Below, in pieces: positions 11,768-23,129 of a stretch of 64,000 nucleotides of DNA. The notes beneath the pieces were generated by a model that saw nothing but the letters and a program-made list of their open reading frames with translations, did not search any database and had not been told where the DNA came from. The position numbers and the translations under genes were made by a program. Position 1 is the stretch's first letter. The number at the start of each line of letters is the position of its first letter. Location of the stretch: positions 18,735,693-18,799,692 of the forward strand of contig NC_054534.1 in the NCBI RefSeq assembly GCF_017654505.1. The letters run 5' to 3'. The DNA is from Polyodon spathula. Lineage: Eukaryota > Chordata > Actinopteri > Acipenseriformes > Polyodontidae.

Positions 11768-14220
11768 GCAGCCCTTTTTTATATGGGTCGCTTCATGAAA
11801 AGGGGGTTACCAAGGTATGGTTAGTTAACTTGTGTACGAAAAAAAAAATACAACAGGACTACAGTTATAATTCTAAATCAGTAAGGGGTGTTTGTATAGC
11901 TAAATAAGATAACGTGAAAGTCAGAGGATGTGTCATATCTGAATTCTTATCTCTATCAAAAACACACAATGTAACATACCTCGTGTTACTTCTGTTACTA
12001 GGACAGTGAAGCAAATACTGTAAACTGTGTCTAAATGCCCATGCTATATTTACAGCAATCCTAGAGTTGAAGAAATCTTTAGAATGTGGCAGCAGCTTAG
12101 GAAGAATTGTGAAACGCTGATAACAACAATCGTAAAACAGATGTTGTCCACGATCATTACATGTATTACCTTGTTACATTCAAGCTATGTTTAAGGCTAC
12201 ATAAATAGAACCTGTTACATAAGCAATCTCCACTGTATATTATATAAATAGAGCACTGCATAGGTGTTTGTTTTATTGTTAGGGAAACTAGGGAGATAGT
12301 TAATGCCGGGGATCAAATATGCTGGTATTACTCAGACACTAGACTGGCTTGGTGTCTGGGATACAATTAAAACACCCTCTTATCATGAAGAAAATATAAC
12401 GGTGTGAAAATAAACTATATAATTATACGAGAAAGCCTCTTTAAAAATGTATTCAAATTCATAATGATGTAAAATATATTGTGAAAAAAAATATGACTAA
12501 GAGCTGACACACAAAACATGGTGTCTTAAACCCCTTTCACACAAATGCTGCTACTGAGCTGTCTCGGAGATGTTAAAATGTATTTAAAATACCCATTCAC
12601 ACTGCACGAAATTGCGCAAAATCTATGGCTGTATAATACAGCCAGCACTTGGAGATACGACACTCAGATACACGTCAGTCACATTTTACTGTCCTTGTTT
12701 TAAGAAACAAATCAATTCCCATTATAGGTATATGTAAGAAATGAATGCACTTACCTGTCACACGCAATTTCCAACTCCATCACCAGTTTTCTGATACAAA
12801 GCCTCAATGTTTTCAATGTTACAGTTTATTTGTTTAAAATACTACTTCTGTTGAAAATATAGTAGGCTACTATACCAACAAAACCAACTACAGTACATCT
12901 AAATGGGTGCCTACTTTTTTTAAATAAAGTCCTTTCAGCTATGTATTTTTGAAATTGTATCTTTTTTGTGTGCCCTGAAAAAAACGGTCAAGCGTTGGAA
13001 CGGGCCAAAATAAAATAATCAGTTATGCATCACACAGTCAAAGGGATCATGTGAGTACAACTTTCAAACCCGTCAGTCAACAGATCGTTTTCATGGCAAC
13101 GGAAACCAAACAAAATCCCAAAACAAAATGGCACCATTGTTTGTTAAAGAAGTAAATTTGGCTGTGTTTTGTTTGCTTTTAATTTTCTATTATGTTATAC
13201 AATGTAACAACCTGTTAAGTGTCAAATTTGCAGGAGCTTCAGGCACAATGTAGGCTGCGTGTTTTATTGCAAAGGTGATACAATATATTTAAAACAAAGA
13301 GAGTCCAGCTCTTCATGCAAAAGCAAAGTCCCTTCTATTTGTGAATTCACCTCCTCATCAGCCTGTATTCCTTAACTTCTTCTGGACTCCACCTCACGAG
13401 GTGGTTCAGAGACGGCATAAAATATGACGGCTCTGTGACGGTATAGGCAATTCACACAGACCAAAATATCGCATCGGTGACCCTGTTCACACATGCGGTT
13501 TAGGCCGGTCCAGGGCTGCCTTATCTTGTGTGAACGCTCAATAAATGAAAAGGCGGCCCTGGTTCGGGTGAAATTTAGACCAGCTTTTTGATGTGGCCTA
13601 AAGTAGGCAATGCCGCCTGAGGGATGACCTATCTGTATGTGTGAACCCAATGCAGGCCCTGGGCCGGCTTTAACGCTTTAATGCGGTGACGTAGCTCAAA
13701 CCACACCCCTACTAGGTCGAGTGTAATAGAGCAAACAATAGCAGCTGGGACGATGCAGAAATGAACCCTTAGCGGTCCATTTATTCAGCGCTTGTCAGGC
13801 TGGCTCAGTAAGTGTGAACAGGGCCAGTGTCGATTCTGAGCCATCATAACTCGTCTGTGCGAAAGCAAATGTATTTGCTGTTTTGCAGATTTATTTTTTC
13901 TCTAAATAGTTTCCTGTTGCTAATATGTTCACTACTGTATTAAACAATAATAACATATTTTAGATTTCTTGAAATGTTCTTAACATTTTATAATGATTTA
14001 AATTTTCTTTTTTGTGTCCTGTTACACAAGCAACTCCAAAAACATTGTACCCATTTTCCTTAGTCCCCAGGAAGTAGATTATCTTGCAGCATATACCATG
14101 ATTCTTCTTAAGGCTAAAGTGTTGTAATTAACATTTGTTTGATTTTTGCATTTAAAAAATACGTCATCATGTCACACATTGGTAATCCCTTTTTCATGAA
14201 GTGACCCATATAAAAGCTGC
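11768..14220. repeat. Pair of inverted ~45-bp repeats, 2.4 kb apart
   Basis: The sequence 11768-11815 (containing tatgggtcgcttcatgaaaa) is matched by the reverse complement of 14177-14220 (containing ttttcatgaagtgacccata). These could be the terminal inverted repeats of a DNA transposon that holds the MITE-like block between them, or two separate MITE fragments. No target duplication or transposase was recognised. Confidence 0.35.
12530..13835. repeat. MITE-like block rich in gtgtgaac motifs
   Basis: Several copies of gtgtgaac and its reverse complement occur at about 13455, 13480, 13532, 13640 and 13815, and ttcacac also occurs near 12537 and 12597. The GC-rich core 13370-13830 differs from its surroundings. 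Recurrent gtgtgaac words are typical of some non-autonomous DNA transposons. Boundaries are uncertain. Confidence 0.3.
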
Positions 14221-14650
14221 TTTGTATTGTATGGAGTTCTGATTGAACTACAAGTATATTCCAAAAACAATGAATCTGCGTTGCTAAATTTCAAGAGCTT
14301 TCTTTCAGCACTGGAAATACGATAAAGTCAAGGAGCTTTCAGAAGCTTTTAGGGTTCTCAGTAAATGGAAACTGGAATATTATTTTTTTAACTCTATGCT
14401 GCACTGCATCTGTTAAAAAGAAGCTGTAGGCTACTGCAAATTGTACTGTGTATGTTGCCTTTGCGTGGGCAGGCTGCCAGTTTAACTTTGAAAATTATAA
14501 TCAATTAAGCTGTCTTGTGTAGTCAAAAGCCATAGTTGTAAGTTATGCTGCTACATTCTATAGTATATAACCTAAACTGTTTTTAACAGTAAACCTATAG
14601 TAAAAACAAACAGAAAACCAACTGATATAAAATGGGGAAGTAGTCTAGAC

Positions 14651-15461
14651 CAGTGGTTTTCAACCATTTTTTTTAACTGTACCCCTTCTGTTTGGAGGTT
14701 TCAGCTCAAGCACCCCTTTTAAAATGGAATGGTGCAAATATGGTACTGAGTTGTGGTACTGAATGATACCACAATGGCAATAAAAGTAAAATAATATTAA
14801 CATTTTTTCCCCCCATTTAATATATAATTTGTCACGACAGTTTGGGACTGACAAACTGCTGGTAGAAGCAGTAATTCTTTTTTTTTTTTTTTCGTTTTAT
14901 TACAAGTCTTTGTGTGCACAGAATTAGAAGACAGTGTTCTGAAAAGTGAATGTGTGTGCTTTTCTTCGGAAGCACACATATTCCAGCTCCAGGGTCCTGG
15001 GTTTGATTCCAGCCTCAGAGGTCTGTCTGTTTGGAGTTTGCATGTTTTTTCTCCGTGTTGGTTTTCTCCGGGTACTCCGGCTCCCGCCCACAGTCCAAAG
15101 ACATGCTGGCTAGGTGTATTGGCCTCTCTAAATTGCTCCTTAGTTGCCCTGCGATGGACTGGCATCCCGTCCAGGGTGTAGTCCTGCCTTGTTAGGGTCC
15201 GGCTCACCGCGACCCTCTGTAGAATTAAGCGGTTTCAGATAATGGGCGGATGCATGATTCATGATTTAGTATTCAATTATACAACGAGTTCATGAGCAGC
15301 ACAGAGCGCTCTCCATAGCCACATGTTAATTTTGAAACTATACCAACCTTTTGAGCTGATAAACAAAAATGAAATATTTATGCACAGTGGTTTAGAGATA
15401 ATATATAATACAATTTAAAAAATACTCAAGATCATTAGATCTTTTACTTTAAAAACCACTG
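14651..15461. mobile_element. Non-autonomous hAT transposon with perfect 8-bp TSD
   Basis: The element starts cagtggttttcaacc and ends aaaaccactg, short imperfect terminal inverted repeats of the hAT type. It is flanked by a perfect 8-bp direct repeat, gtctagac, at 14643-14650 and 15462-15469. The duplication fits the nTCTAGAn preference of many hAT elements. There is no transposase. A SINE-like sequence (14985-15260) sits inside, and a T-run at 14879-14892 precedes it. Confidence 0.85.
14985..15260 (+). repeat. SINE inside the hAT element
   Basis: It contains a B-box-like gggtttgattccagc followed by the widespread fish repeat body: ttctccgggtactccggc, cacagtccaaagacatgc, gccctgcgatggactgg, cccgtccagggtgtag and an end near ccgcgaccctctgtagaa and taagcggtttcagataatgg. 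A reverse piece of the same 3' end (ccatccat...aaccgctt) occurs near 56330-56358. Confidence 0.65.
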
Positions 15462-16899
15462 GTCTAGACCGTTTTAAGTTAAATAAAAATATTACCCAGA
15501 TTTCAATTAACCTATTTTTTAATGTTTTTTTCCTCAATGTGAACATCTGCTCTGTTCTCACATTTTTAGTACAACAAATTATACCCCTATGATGTGTATG
15601 TAAATGATACTGGCACAGTAGATTGCAGTCTGTTATTATGTATTGAATTAACTGTACATACCGGAGCAGTTATGCTGTGTTCTTTTCTTTCTCATTTACA
15701 TCTCATTTTTTATGAAATACACAAAACATTAACATGTCAGGGGCAAGCCTTCTATCTACTGCAGGGCCTAAATTAAAGGTGTATTGCTCTTCACATAATT
15801 GTCAGGTCTGACACGAAGTCCTGCTTTACAATTTTAATGCTTTCTATCACATTTAAAAAGACCATTCGTAAAGACATGTTGTGTTTTGAAAACAGGACCC
15901 TTGTAGATCAGCCGTTGAGCTGCATAGTATTTCAAGAGCTTTGGATAATGGCTTTATAGTAAGTTTGCTCACAGGAGTAGTTTGCCTATTTCACAGAACC
16001 AACAGATTATTTTGCTCTCACTTTCTTGCCTTTGTAGCACAGAAAACAATTTATGTCTATCTTTGTTGTGCAGGACCCAGAAGTCCTCAAGGCCTTGAAG
16101 GGAAGGGTAAACAACATTAGGGTTTTTAATAGTTCCCAATTCTGACTGTCTTCCTGTGATGAATAGTATCCCCAGATGGGTATATAAATCTTTCTCTGAG
16201 ACAAATGGAACACTTATTACACCTGTGTCCACACATATAACCCCAGAGGTTATATTTATAGCTGACCAGAAGTATCCCATGTATTAACTGCACTAAATCT
16301 CTTAGTTCTTGCGTTCCTCCACCCACAAGCATTTATAAAAGCTATTTGCTTACAGCTTGGATGGATGTTCACCCCCACTCTGTGAAGATCAGCTATAATG
16401 GTCCCTTCTTTCAGGAAGTGGTGGTGTTATAATTAGTTTTGTCATTACTGTGCAAGCAGCATGTTGTTGTATCTTACAAGCAATTTCAAAATACTTCATG
16501 CAAAGTGCTCTTTTACAATAGACACACAGCTCTATGTGCTATAATAACAATTAATGTAGTGTAAAATAGTAGTGCAATTACTGTAGTGTAAAATTTCATT
16601 TAAATGTAAGTAGCACAACTTTTAACTGCACAAATATTTGAAAAAAACACTGTTTTGAAATGGCAATAATTATAATGTTCATAGATATTTCGTAGATATT
16701 ACCATGTAAAAGATATCTCGCTAAGGAAACCAATGTGTAAATAACATCTTATACATTCTACTGTGTTTTATGCTCTTGTTCATTTGGTGGGATGCCACTG
16801 TGTTTATTTTAGTCTAAAGAATATTAGAACATGAAAAATAGCAAAATAATATCATGTAGAAAAAATAGTACTATATGTCAACTCATAGTAACCCACTGT

Positions 16900-17215
16900 G
16901 AATTGCCTGGGTGTTTTGGTGGTGGTTGGCATGGACAGGGTTCATTCCTGTCCCTGCCAAAACCATGTGAGAATTGGAATAATTGGTACTAAGTGGGAGA
17001 AGCCACATCATATAATAAAAGAGCTGGAAGCGCCATTAGTGAGACCATCGGGGAGCTGGTAAGAGTTTGCGATGTGTGCTGTATAGAGAAGGAAACCAGT
17101 GAAGGCTTTTGCCCAGCCTGGTTCAAAGAAAAGAAAGGTTTTGTTGGGGAAACGGCTTAGCAGTCCCAACCCTGTAGCAAGGAAAACTGAAAAGTTTAGT
17201 TACCACTCCATGTGG
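16900..17215 (+). repeat. Interspersed repeat with ccctgccaaaa hairpin head
   Basis: The head forms an imperfect hairpin (ggcatggacagg / cctgtccctgcc) followed by aaaaccatgtgagaatt, like the copy at 3095. A TATA-like tataataaaagag lies near 17010. The LTR-like interpretation is an inference. Confidence 0.3.
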
Positions 17216-18179
17216 AATTAGGTTTTTGTTTTGTTTGTTTGTAAAAGTAAACATGTGCAACCATGCTAAAATTGCAGTTTCTATGTCTGGGTCAGTGTTT
17301 TTAAAGGGTGCAATGAGCTCGAGCTGAAGGCTTTGTCAAACCACTTATAAATAAACAAATAAAATCAGTATTACTTTTCACTGGACATGTGGCAAAAACG
17401 TAAGAATGACATCCATCAAGAAGTGTTCTGGTTTCCTGTGAACATGATGCTTCTGTTGTCTCTAGCATTATCGCTTTGCTCAGGTGGTGATAGCAGCTGG
17501 GGTATACATATGTTGCTGCCAGACTTCTAAAAACATCTTCTGCTCCATGTTTTCTATAAATGTAAATGAGCGTATTAATATGCAACTGCAAAACCTAGCA
17601 CATCAATAATACCATCTATCTTTGTGTATTAATATGTAAGGCTGCATTTTTTTTTTCACAGTTATCAGAGTTCACGATTTCTGTTAAATGTACCCATTGC
17701 CGTCTTGTATGTAGTTTCTTGTGAAAATTTCCATTTCTGAAAGAATAGTGGAAATATATTTTTTATCACTTAAAATAAATACAGCAAACATTTGCTTTAT
17801 TGGCGCACTGCTTGTTAGCTGCATTTAGAAACCTGGCAGCAGGTTTAGTTTGCTTCCGGTAAATGTTTGAACACACTGCCTAGATCTAAACTTTTCTTAA
17901 AATGTCTTCAACGAAAAAGACACCAGCTGCATCAAAGATTGAAATATCTCTGATAAAGAACGTTCTGTGTTCAGTGGTAGAAGGGTGTTCACGTGTCTGT
18001 CATTATGTTTACATTTATTTATGTTTTTATTTTGTTTGATAATTCACTGATGCTGTGAGGCGAGAGTGTATTAAATGGAATGTCCAGACAGTAATTTATG
18101 TGTACAGAAATAAAATAATGTATTTTTATTATGTATACACAACAAAATAATTAAATAACAAAAGAAAACAAAATGGTGT

Positions 18180-18625
18180 GAGGGAAGGAGTGCAGGGGTG
18201 AAATCCAAAACAAACCGTGATGACTCGTCTTTAATCGTCTTCGTGGCGAACCATACATAAACAAAAAAGACAAAAGAATGTTAGTGTTTTTTGTTTTAAA
18301 AATCCCGCTGCACCAACCTAGTCTCCCCCTCCACCCGTTACTCCTCCTACTTTACTTTCGGACCAACCCCGAACACAGTAGTACGTTCCCTTTAGTATGT
18401 AATGTCCCGCCTCTGTGGAACACCAATCCCCAACCGACACGTGTCCTTATCCTTCACTTGACTCCAGTGGATGGAATTTACATACTCGTACTTCCGCCCC
18501 TCACCAAGGTGCCGCCCCTCAAAAGATGACTTTTGCCATGGTCATGAGATCTTGGTAAGGGAAGTCCCGAGTTGGTTTGATGCCATCTACTGTCGGGAGG
18601 CTGAATCACAGACCGAAATCCCTTT
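18180..18625. repeat. Interspersed repeat, LTR-like (TGTGA...TCACA ends)
   Basis: A GC-richer block starting tgtgagggaaggagtgc and ending ggctgaatcaca. Short inverted ends TGTGA/TCACA are compatible with an LTR. No target duplication is visible and no coding region is recognised. Confidence 0.3.
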
Positions 18626-18998
18626 GACTCATCACAGATGCTAAAATAGAATTTCTTTAAACGGTGAACATACAAAATAACAGGTTTTTAAGAAGTTCCT
18701 ACTATGTTGTGCAAAGTGTACTCACCTGTTTTAAACTATGCGTATGATTCATATCAAATTAGCTTTATACTGGGCTTGTTTATATCCTGAATATCTCAGA
18801 GGTAACACAAAGCATCTCACGAACACATGAGAGCGTCTCACCGACGCTAATGAATCAGCCTTGTATGAATTATCCTTAAGAGGGCAGAAAATATAAACCG
18901 TGTCACAGTGCTGTATAGGGGGATAACTGCAAACAGTAACTGCAGACTGGCGTTTCTCACATTTTTATACGGCACAAATGCAGCTCCACAGTCGGGAG

Positions 18999-18999
<1 letters not shown>

Positions 19000-19075
<76 letters not shown>
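19000..19075. repeat. (TA)n microsatellite
   Basis: About 37 TA repeats. Open reading frames of alternating Ile-Tyr across it on both strands are artefacts of the repeat. Confidence 0.95.
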
Positions 19076-19081
<6 letters not shown>

Positions 19082-20504
19082 CCTCCATAATGCATTATGA
19101 AGTGCAACACCAATCACATTGACTATACAAGAAGAAAAAAAGCCCTTTTAGAAAAAAGGCAATTCTCAAGTCTTCAAAGCATAAAAATGTCTAATTTAAA
19201 GGTAAATACTGTACAGTGACAGCTTCTGTATTTGTCACCTTTTTATTATTTTTTGTGCAAACTCCATGTGTTTAAGAAAAATAAAACCATGCTCAGTTCT
19301 TCTCAGCGCTGTAAAGGAGTGGGCCGGAAATGTCCACTCCGCGCTCCACTCCAGCAACTACCCTGCTCTGCTCCCCAGCTCCATATACAGTTGCCGCGCT
19401 GTGCTCCACTCACACTCTCTATTAGGAACATAAGTACTTTCCACGGTTCTGTAACATTGTGATTTGTATTAAACATTGAAAAGCATTTGCTTCTATAGTA
19501 TATTTAAAAGCATTGGTCAGTATGTCCTTTTTCACATTGAGTCCTATGGTATTATTACTTACGGTTTGATTACTCTCTTTGTTATTGTATCTGCAAACTT
19601 GTTTCCTCCAGAAAACCCAGTACCCAGGTAAAAATTCACAACCAAGCATTTCATTCAGTTTAACCTTACTTTTAAGCCTTAAACGACTAATCTAACTGTA
19701 GATTAGGAAACACAATCATTATCTCCTGTACTAAAAAGCAGTGTTTACAGATTATTATTATTGTAGTCTCTTCGTACTCTACAAGTCTCAAAATAGTTTT
19801 CAACAAATGAGGACTATAGATCATGTCTGAGCTGATATGTACGTAATATAATGTGTATTTGCAGATCATGACTGAATGACTATATTGGGACACTTTTTAG
19901 CATGTCACATGTTATTAATAGATGACAGATACTTCTGATGGTGGCCACATACTAAACATACAATATGCTAATTAATTTAGCAAACAAGTACTTCATTAAC
20001 ATGCATTTCCCATTATGGCAGTAAATTCAACACTATCCATACGATGTACATAATTGTGTACTTTCTTTAGGTCTTTCTTGTGATCTTTCTTGTGCTTTCT
20101 GTCAAAATATGTTTGTGTGCATACTGGTTCATTCATGGCATTATTATATTATGCTCAGGGGCTGAATCAGTATTGTATTCCCACCTCAATGTTGATTTCT
20201 CTCTCATTCATTGAATATTGCCTTGACGAGCATCAAAAAAAAAAAACTTATCACTGTTATAACACATTTATTAAAAAAAGGTATATAAATGATGGACATT
20301 GACAAAATGTTTTTGATTTTTTTTTTCATTCATCCTTGACCATGACACGCTTGAGTGATTATGACTGAAGCATATGAACTTAATAACCTATTTAGTGAGA
20401 CAGTTGATTGGACACTGGGCATGGAGTGATTTCAGCTGTTGAATTGCAAGCTTGAATAAAAGCAATAAAGAAAATCACAGAAAAAAAAAACAATACGTCA
20501 CGTC

Positions 20505-20640
20505 TGTCAAGAGAGCAGCGCCTTCATGCAGTCGGCTTGTCGGAGGCTGGACTAAGGCAGCGTACTGTGGCTCACCGTCTTGGGAGCTCACAGCCAGCAA
20601 TTTCAAACCCGGCGAGACGGTAGAACCAAACAAACTGTAG
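20505..20640 (+). repeat. SINE-like GC-rich fragment
   Basis: A GC-rich piece (gcagtcggcttgtcggaggc, ttcaaacccggcgagac) preceded by an A-run, with a B-box-like ttcaaaccc. It resembles a tRNA-derived SINE end. The family is not identified. Confidence 0.3.
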
Positions 20641-20689
20641 GACATATTCCCTGAATATGATAATACATGAACATGTATTAATGATATAA

Positions 20690-21660
20690 CTGGACTAATA
20701 AATGAAACTGTTGTGTCTTAGGAAAAAAGCAAACTGCTGTGTCTTAGGAAAAAGAGCCACTTGGTTCCTTGCAGGAATAGTGAACTGAAGATGACCAGGG
20801 ATGGGAGGGGGCATCAGGACTGGGTGAGGCTGAAAGGACAGTGAAGAGACTGCGAAACTACAAACACAAGCAGTTTGGTGCAAGGAAGACAAAGTATAGA
20901 TGTCAAGAAGTACCAACTGCAACAACAAGCTGCTGGACGAAAGGAAGCAGACAAAGAACAAATCTCTAAGATTTGTGAGTTAAAAAGGCAACATACACAA
21001 ATGATCTCATGAAAGTGGCAACTCACAGAGGAAAGACTATAAAAATCAAAGCAAAATTGAACATTTTGCGCTCCGCATTGAATGTTAAACAAGGTGCTGT
21101 CACCCTGCTAAGCAAAGCTGCAACTCCGGGACTGCCTAAAAACGGAATCAAGACGGGACCTAAAACGGACCCAAGATGAAGAAGCAAGCTGCCAGCGAGT
21201 CAACGACCACAAGCAACGAGACTGAGGCCTGACTAGAAGACTGCCGTAAAACTTACAGTGACTATTAGCAGACAAACCAGTCTGGGTCTGCTATACACCT
21301 AAAACCACAGTATCCAAAAGAAACTGTACCCTGCTACCTGCGTAGCTAAAAGATTCAGCGAAGAGGACAGAGCAGACGGGCGCTGTTGTGGATCCTATAC
21401 CGAGGGCTGAAGACTTTGTTGCAGCTGTTTGTTGATTCTATCAAGAATTGAAAGCTTTGTTGACGAATTTGCTCCAAAGTGGGATTGAAGACTTAGTTGC
21501 GGAGAGGAGAGTTTTGTACTGGACACTTCAACAGATTAAGTTTCCAAACCAGCGGACCAAAAGTCTAAGCTTCAAGGAACCATTGAGTATAATTCCAGTT
21601 GCATTTTCCTTTCATGGAACTAAATTAATTAATTGTAACACATGCACATAGAATTTAACT
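20690..21660. repeat. Unclassified repeat-like block, purine-rich
   Basis: An AG-rich block with a tandem duplication near its start (ctgttgtgtcttaggaaaaa / ctgctgtgtcttaggaaaaa, 20708-20755), a TATA-like gactataaaaatc near 21037, and no coding domain I recognise. Its composition differs from its flanks, which suggests an old retroelement, but no terminal structure could be shown. Confidence 0.2.
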
Positions 21661-21740
21661 GTTTATTTAGTTTGCACACTTTGCCTGTGAAATAACTTTT
21701 AGCATCCCCTCAGTTGAGGCTGTGTGCTTGGATGTGGGAG

Positions 21741-21767
21741 TGTGTGTGTGTGTGTGTGTGTGTGTGA
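21741..21767. repeat. (TG)n microsatellite
   Basis: About 13 TG repeats. Confidence 0.9.
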
Positions 21768-22401
21768 GAGCAAGCTACTATGTCACAGCCTGCTTGATTG
21801 CTTGCTTGCTGCTGAAGCTGCTGCTTGTGTATGAGGAGACAGGCAGTGTCATATTTCAATTGCCTGCTAGTCAAGCATGAATGTAGTGAGAGCTTTGGAA
21901 TTGTCTTTGTGCTTAGAGAATATGTTAATGAGGATTAAAGGGAAAACAGTGGCAAGAGGCTCTAAGCAATTCCCAAGTACTTTATAGCCATAATAGGAGA
22001 TATTGTCAAATTCCATCTTCATACTATAAGTAGGAGTTGTACATTTTTGGGAGACGATTGGCGAAAGATAGTTCTCCCAAACGTGTGCAAACCCTTGATT
22101 TAAAATCCCATTAGACTTTACGGAAGCCCATGGAAATCCTGGAGACGGAGATATTGGACCCTCGTATGTTTTCAGATCAGCAGTCTGCAGTAAAAAAAGA
22201 AGGGGTGAAAAGCGTTTCTTTTCATTTAATTTGAAATACTAGTAAGTAATGGTCTCTCTTAGATTTAAAGCACATGGGATAACCCTTTTACGTACCTTAC
22301 CTGTCTTGGATGTAATGCTGCTGATTGATGTCACTGTGTGTTTTATAAATGTGATTATGTACTTTTTGTTTCCCCTTGTATTGTCATGTCTCTTGAGTCT
22401 G

Positions 22402-22405
<4 letters not shown>

Positions 22406-22473
<68 letters not shown>
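22406..22473. repeat. (TA)n microsatellite, 400 bp before exon 3
   Basis: About 34 TA repeats in intron 2. Confidence 0.95.
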
Positions 22474-22474
<1 letters not shown>

Positions 22475-22871
22475 CTATGCTTACTAACTATTCCAACACA
22501 GATTGCTTGTAAAAATACAAAGCAGAAGGATATCAGTGTTACAATGCTTTAACTATGGGCTTCTTTGCACAGCGTAACACTAATGTACTTTCCTATCTCA
22601 ACCATCAGCATTGAAGCAATTTTGCTGGAATATGTAGTAAATAATGATCTAAGCAGAAACTACAGATAATCATACAGGTCAAATTTAGATAAAGTATCCA
22701 TTTGATATCACTTTTTTTACCTGTATTGTCACTCATTCTGTGAAATCTGATTAATCTGTTTGCATGGTGTCTTACAATAATTTTTTTAAATTATCAAAAA
22801 AAAAAAAAAAAACTTAAACTTGATCATGCTGTATGCAACAGAATTGAATCATGCTGTTTGTTCACACACAG

Positions 22872-23129
22872 GAAAGATATTCTTCGATTTCTCGATGCAG
22901 AGAAGGATGTCTCAATTGTCAAAAGCAGCTTTAAGCCTGGTGATGTAATCCACTATGTGCTAGAAAGACATCGAACACTCAACGTTTCACATAATTTACA
23001 CAGTCTACTGCCAGAGGTGTCGCCGATGAAAAACAGGAGATTCAAAACCTGTGCTGTGGTTGGCAACTCAGGGATTCTTCTTGACAGTGGATGTGGAAAT
23101 GAAATTGACAGCCATGACTTTGTAATAAG
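22872..23129 (+). CDS. st8sia4: ST8SIA4 exon 3 (polybasic region and start of sialylmotif L)
   Basis: Exon 3 completes the Arg codon split from exon 2 (AG|G) after the acceptor ttcacacacag, and ends AG before gtgggt, again splitting an Arg. It reads [14 protein letters not shown], then [40 protein letters not shown] and [19 protein letters not shown]. The polybasic region that binds the acceptor glycoprotein continues here. The third sequon is N-V-S in TLNVSHN. Sialylmotif L starts at RRFKTC and binds the CMP-sialic acid donor; its two cysteines (TC and SGC) are those that form disulphides in the human enzyme. The [13 protein letters not shown] and EIDSH wording fits ST8SIA4 rather than its paralogue ST8SIA2. 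By recall, human has Glu and Lys where this copy has the Gly of DSGCG and the Asn of GNE. Intron 2 upstream is 14.7 kb. Confidence 0.95.

Larger units (their letters stand above)
8179..22871 (+). other. ST8SIA4 intron 2
   Basis: A 14.7-kb intron bounded by gtaagc and acacag. It contains an LTR-like element, a MITE-like block, a hAT element with an internal SINE, a SINE near 20.5 kb, an unclassified LTR-like block and two long (TA)n tracts. The rest is unannotated AT-rich sequence, including 8730-10224, 15470-16900 and 17215-18180, where I see no gene. Confidence 0.85.

Noticed and set aside
13372..13650. A 92-codon minus-strand frame
   Set aside because: It lies in the GC-rich MITE-like block with repeated gtgtgaac motifs and encodes no known domain.
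14797..15207. A 136-codon minus-strand frame
   Set aside because: It runs through the SINE and the T-run inside the hAT element; the peptide reflects the repeat sequence.
18847..19113. Open frames of alternating Ile-Tyr on both strands
   Set aside because: They are translations of a (TA)n microsatellite. The same holds for frames at 22249-22512, 36957-37154, 39080-39295, 48596-48979 and 62201-62536.
22858..22871. Extension of exon 3 upstream to 22858
   Set aside because: Those bases belong to the intron end (ttcacacacag). Including them would add residues absent from the family.
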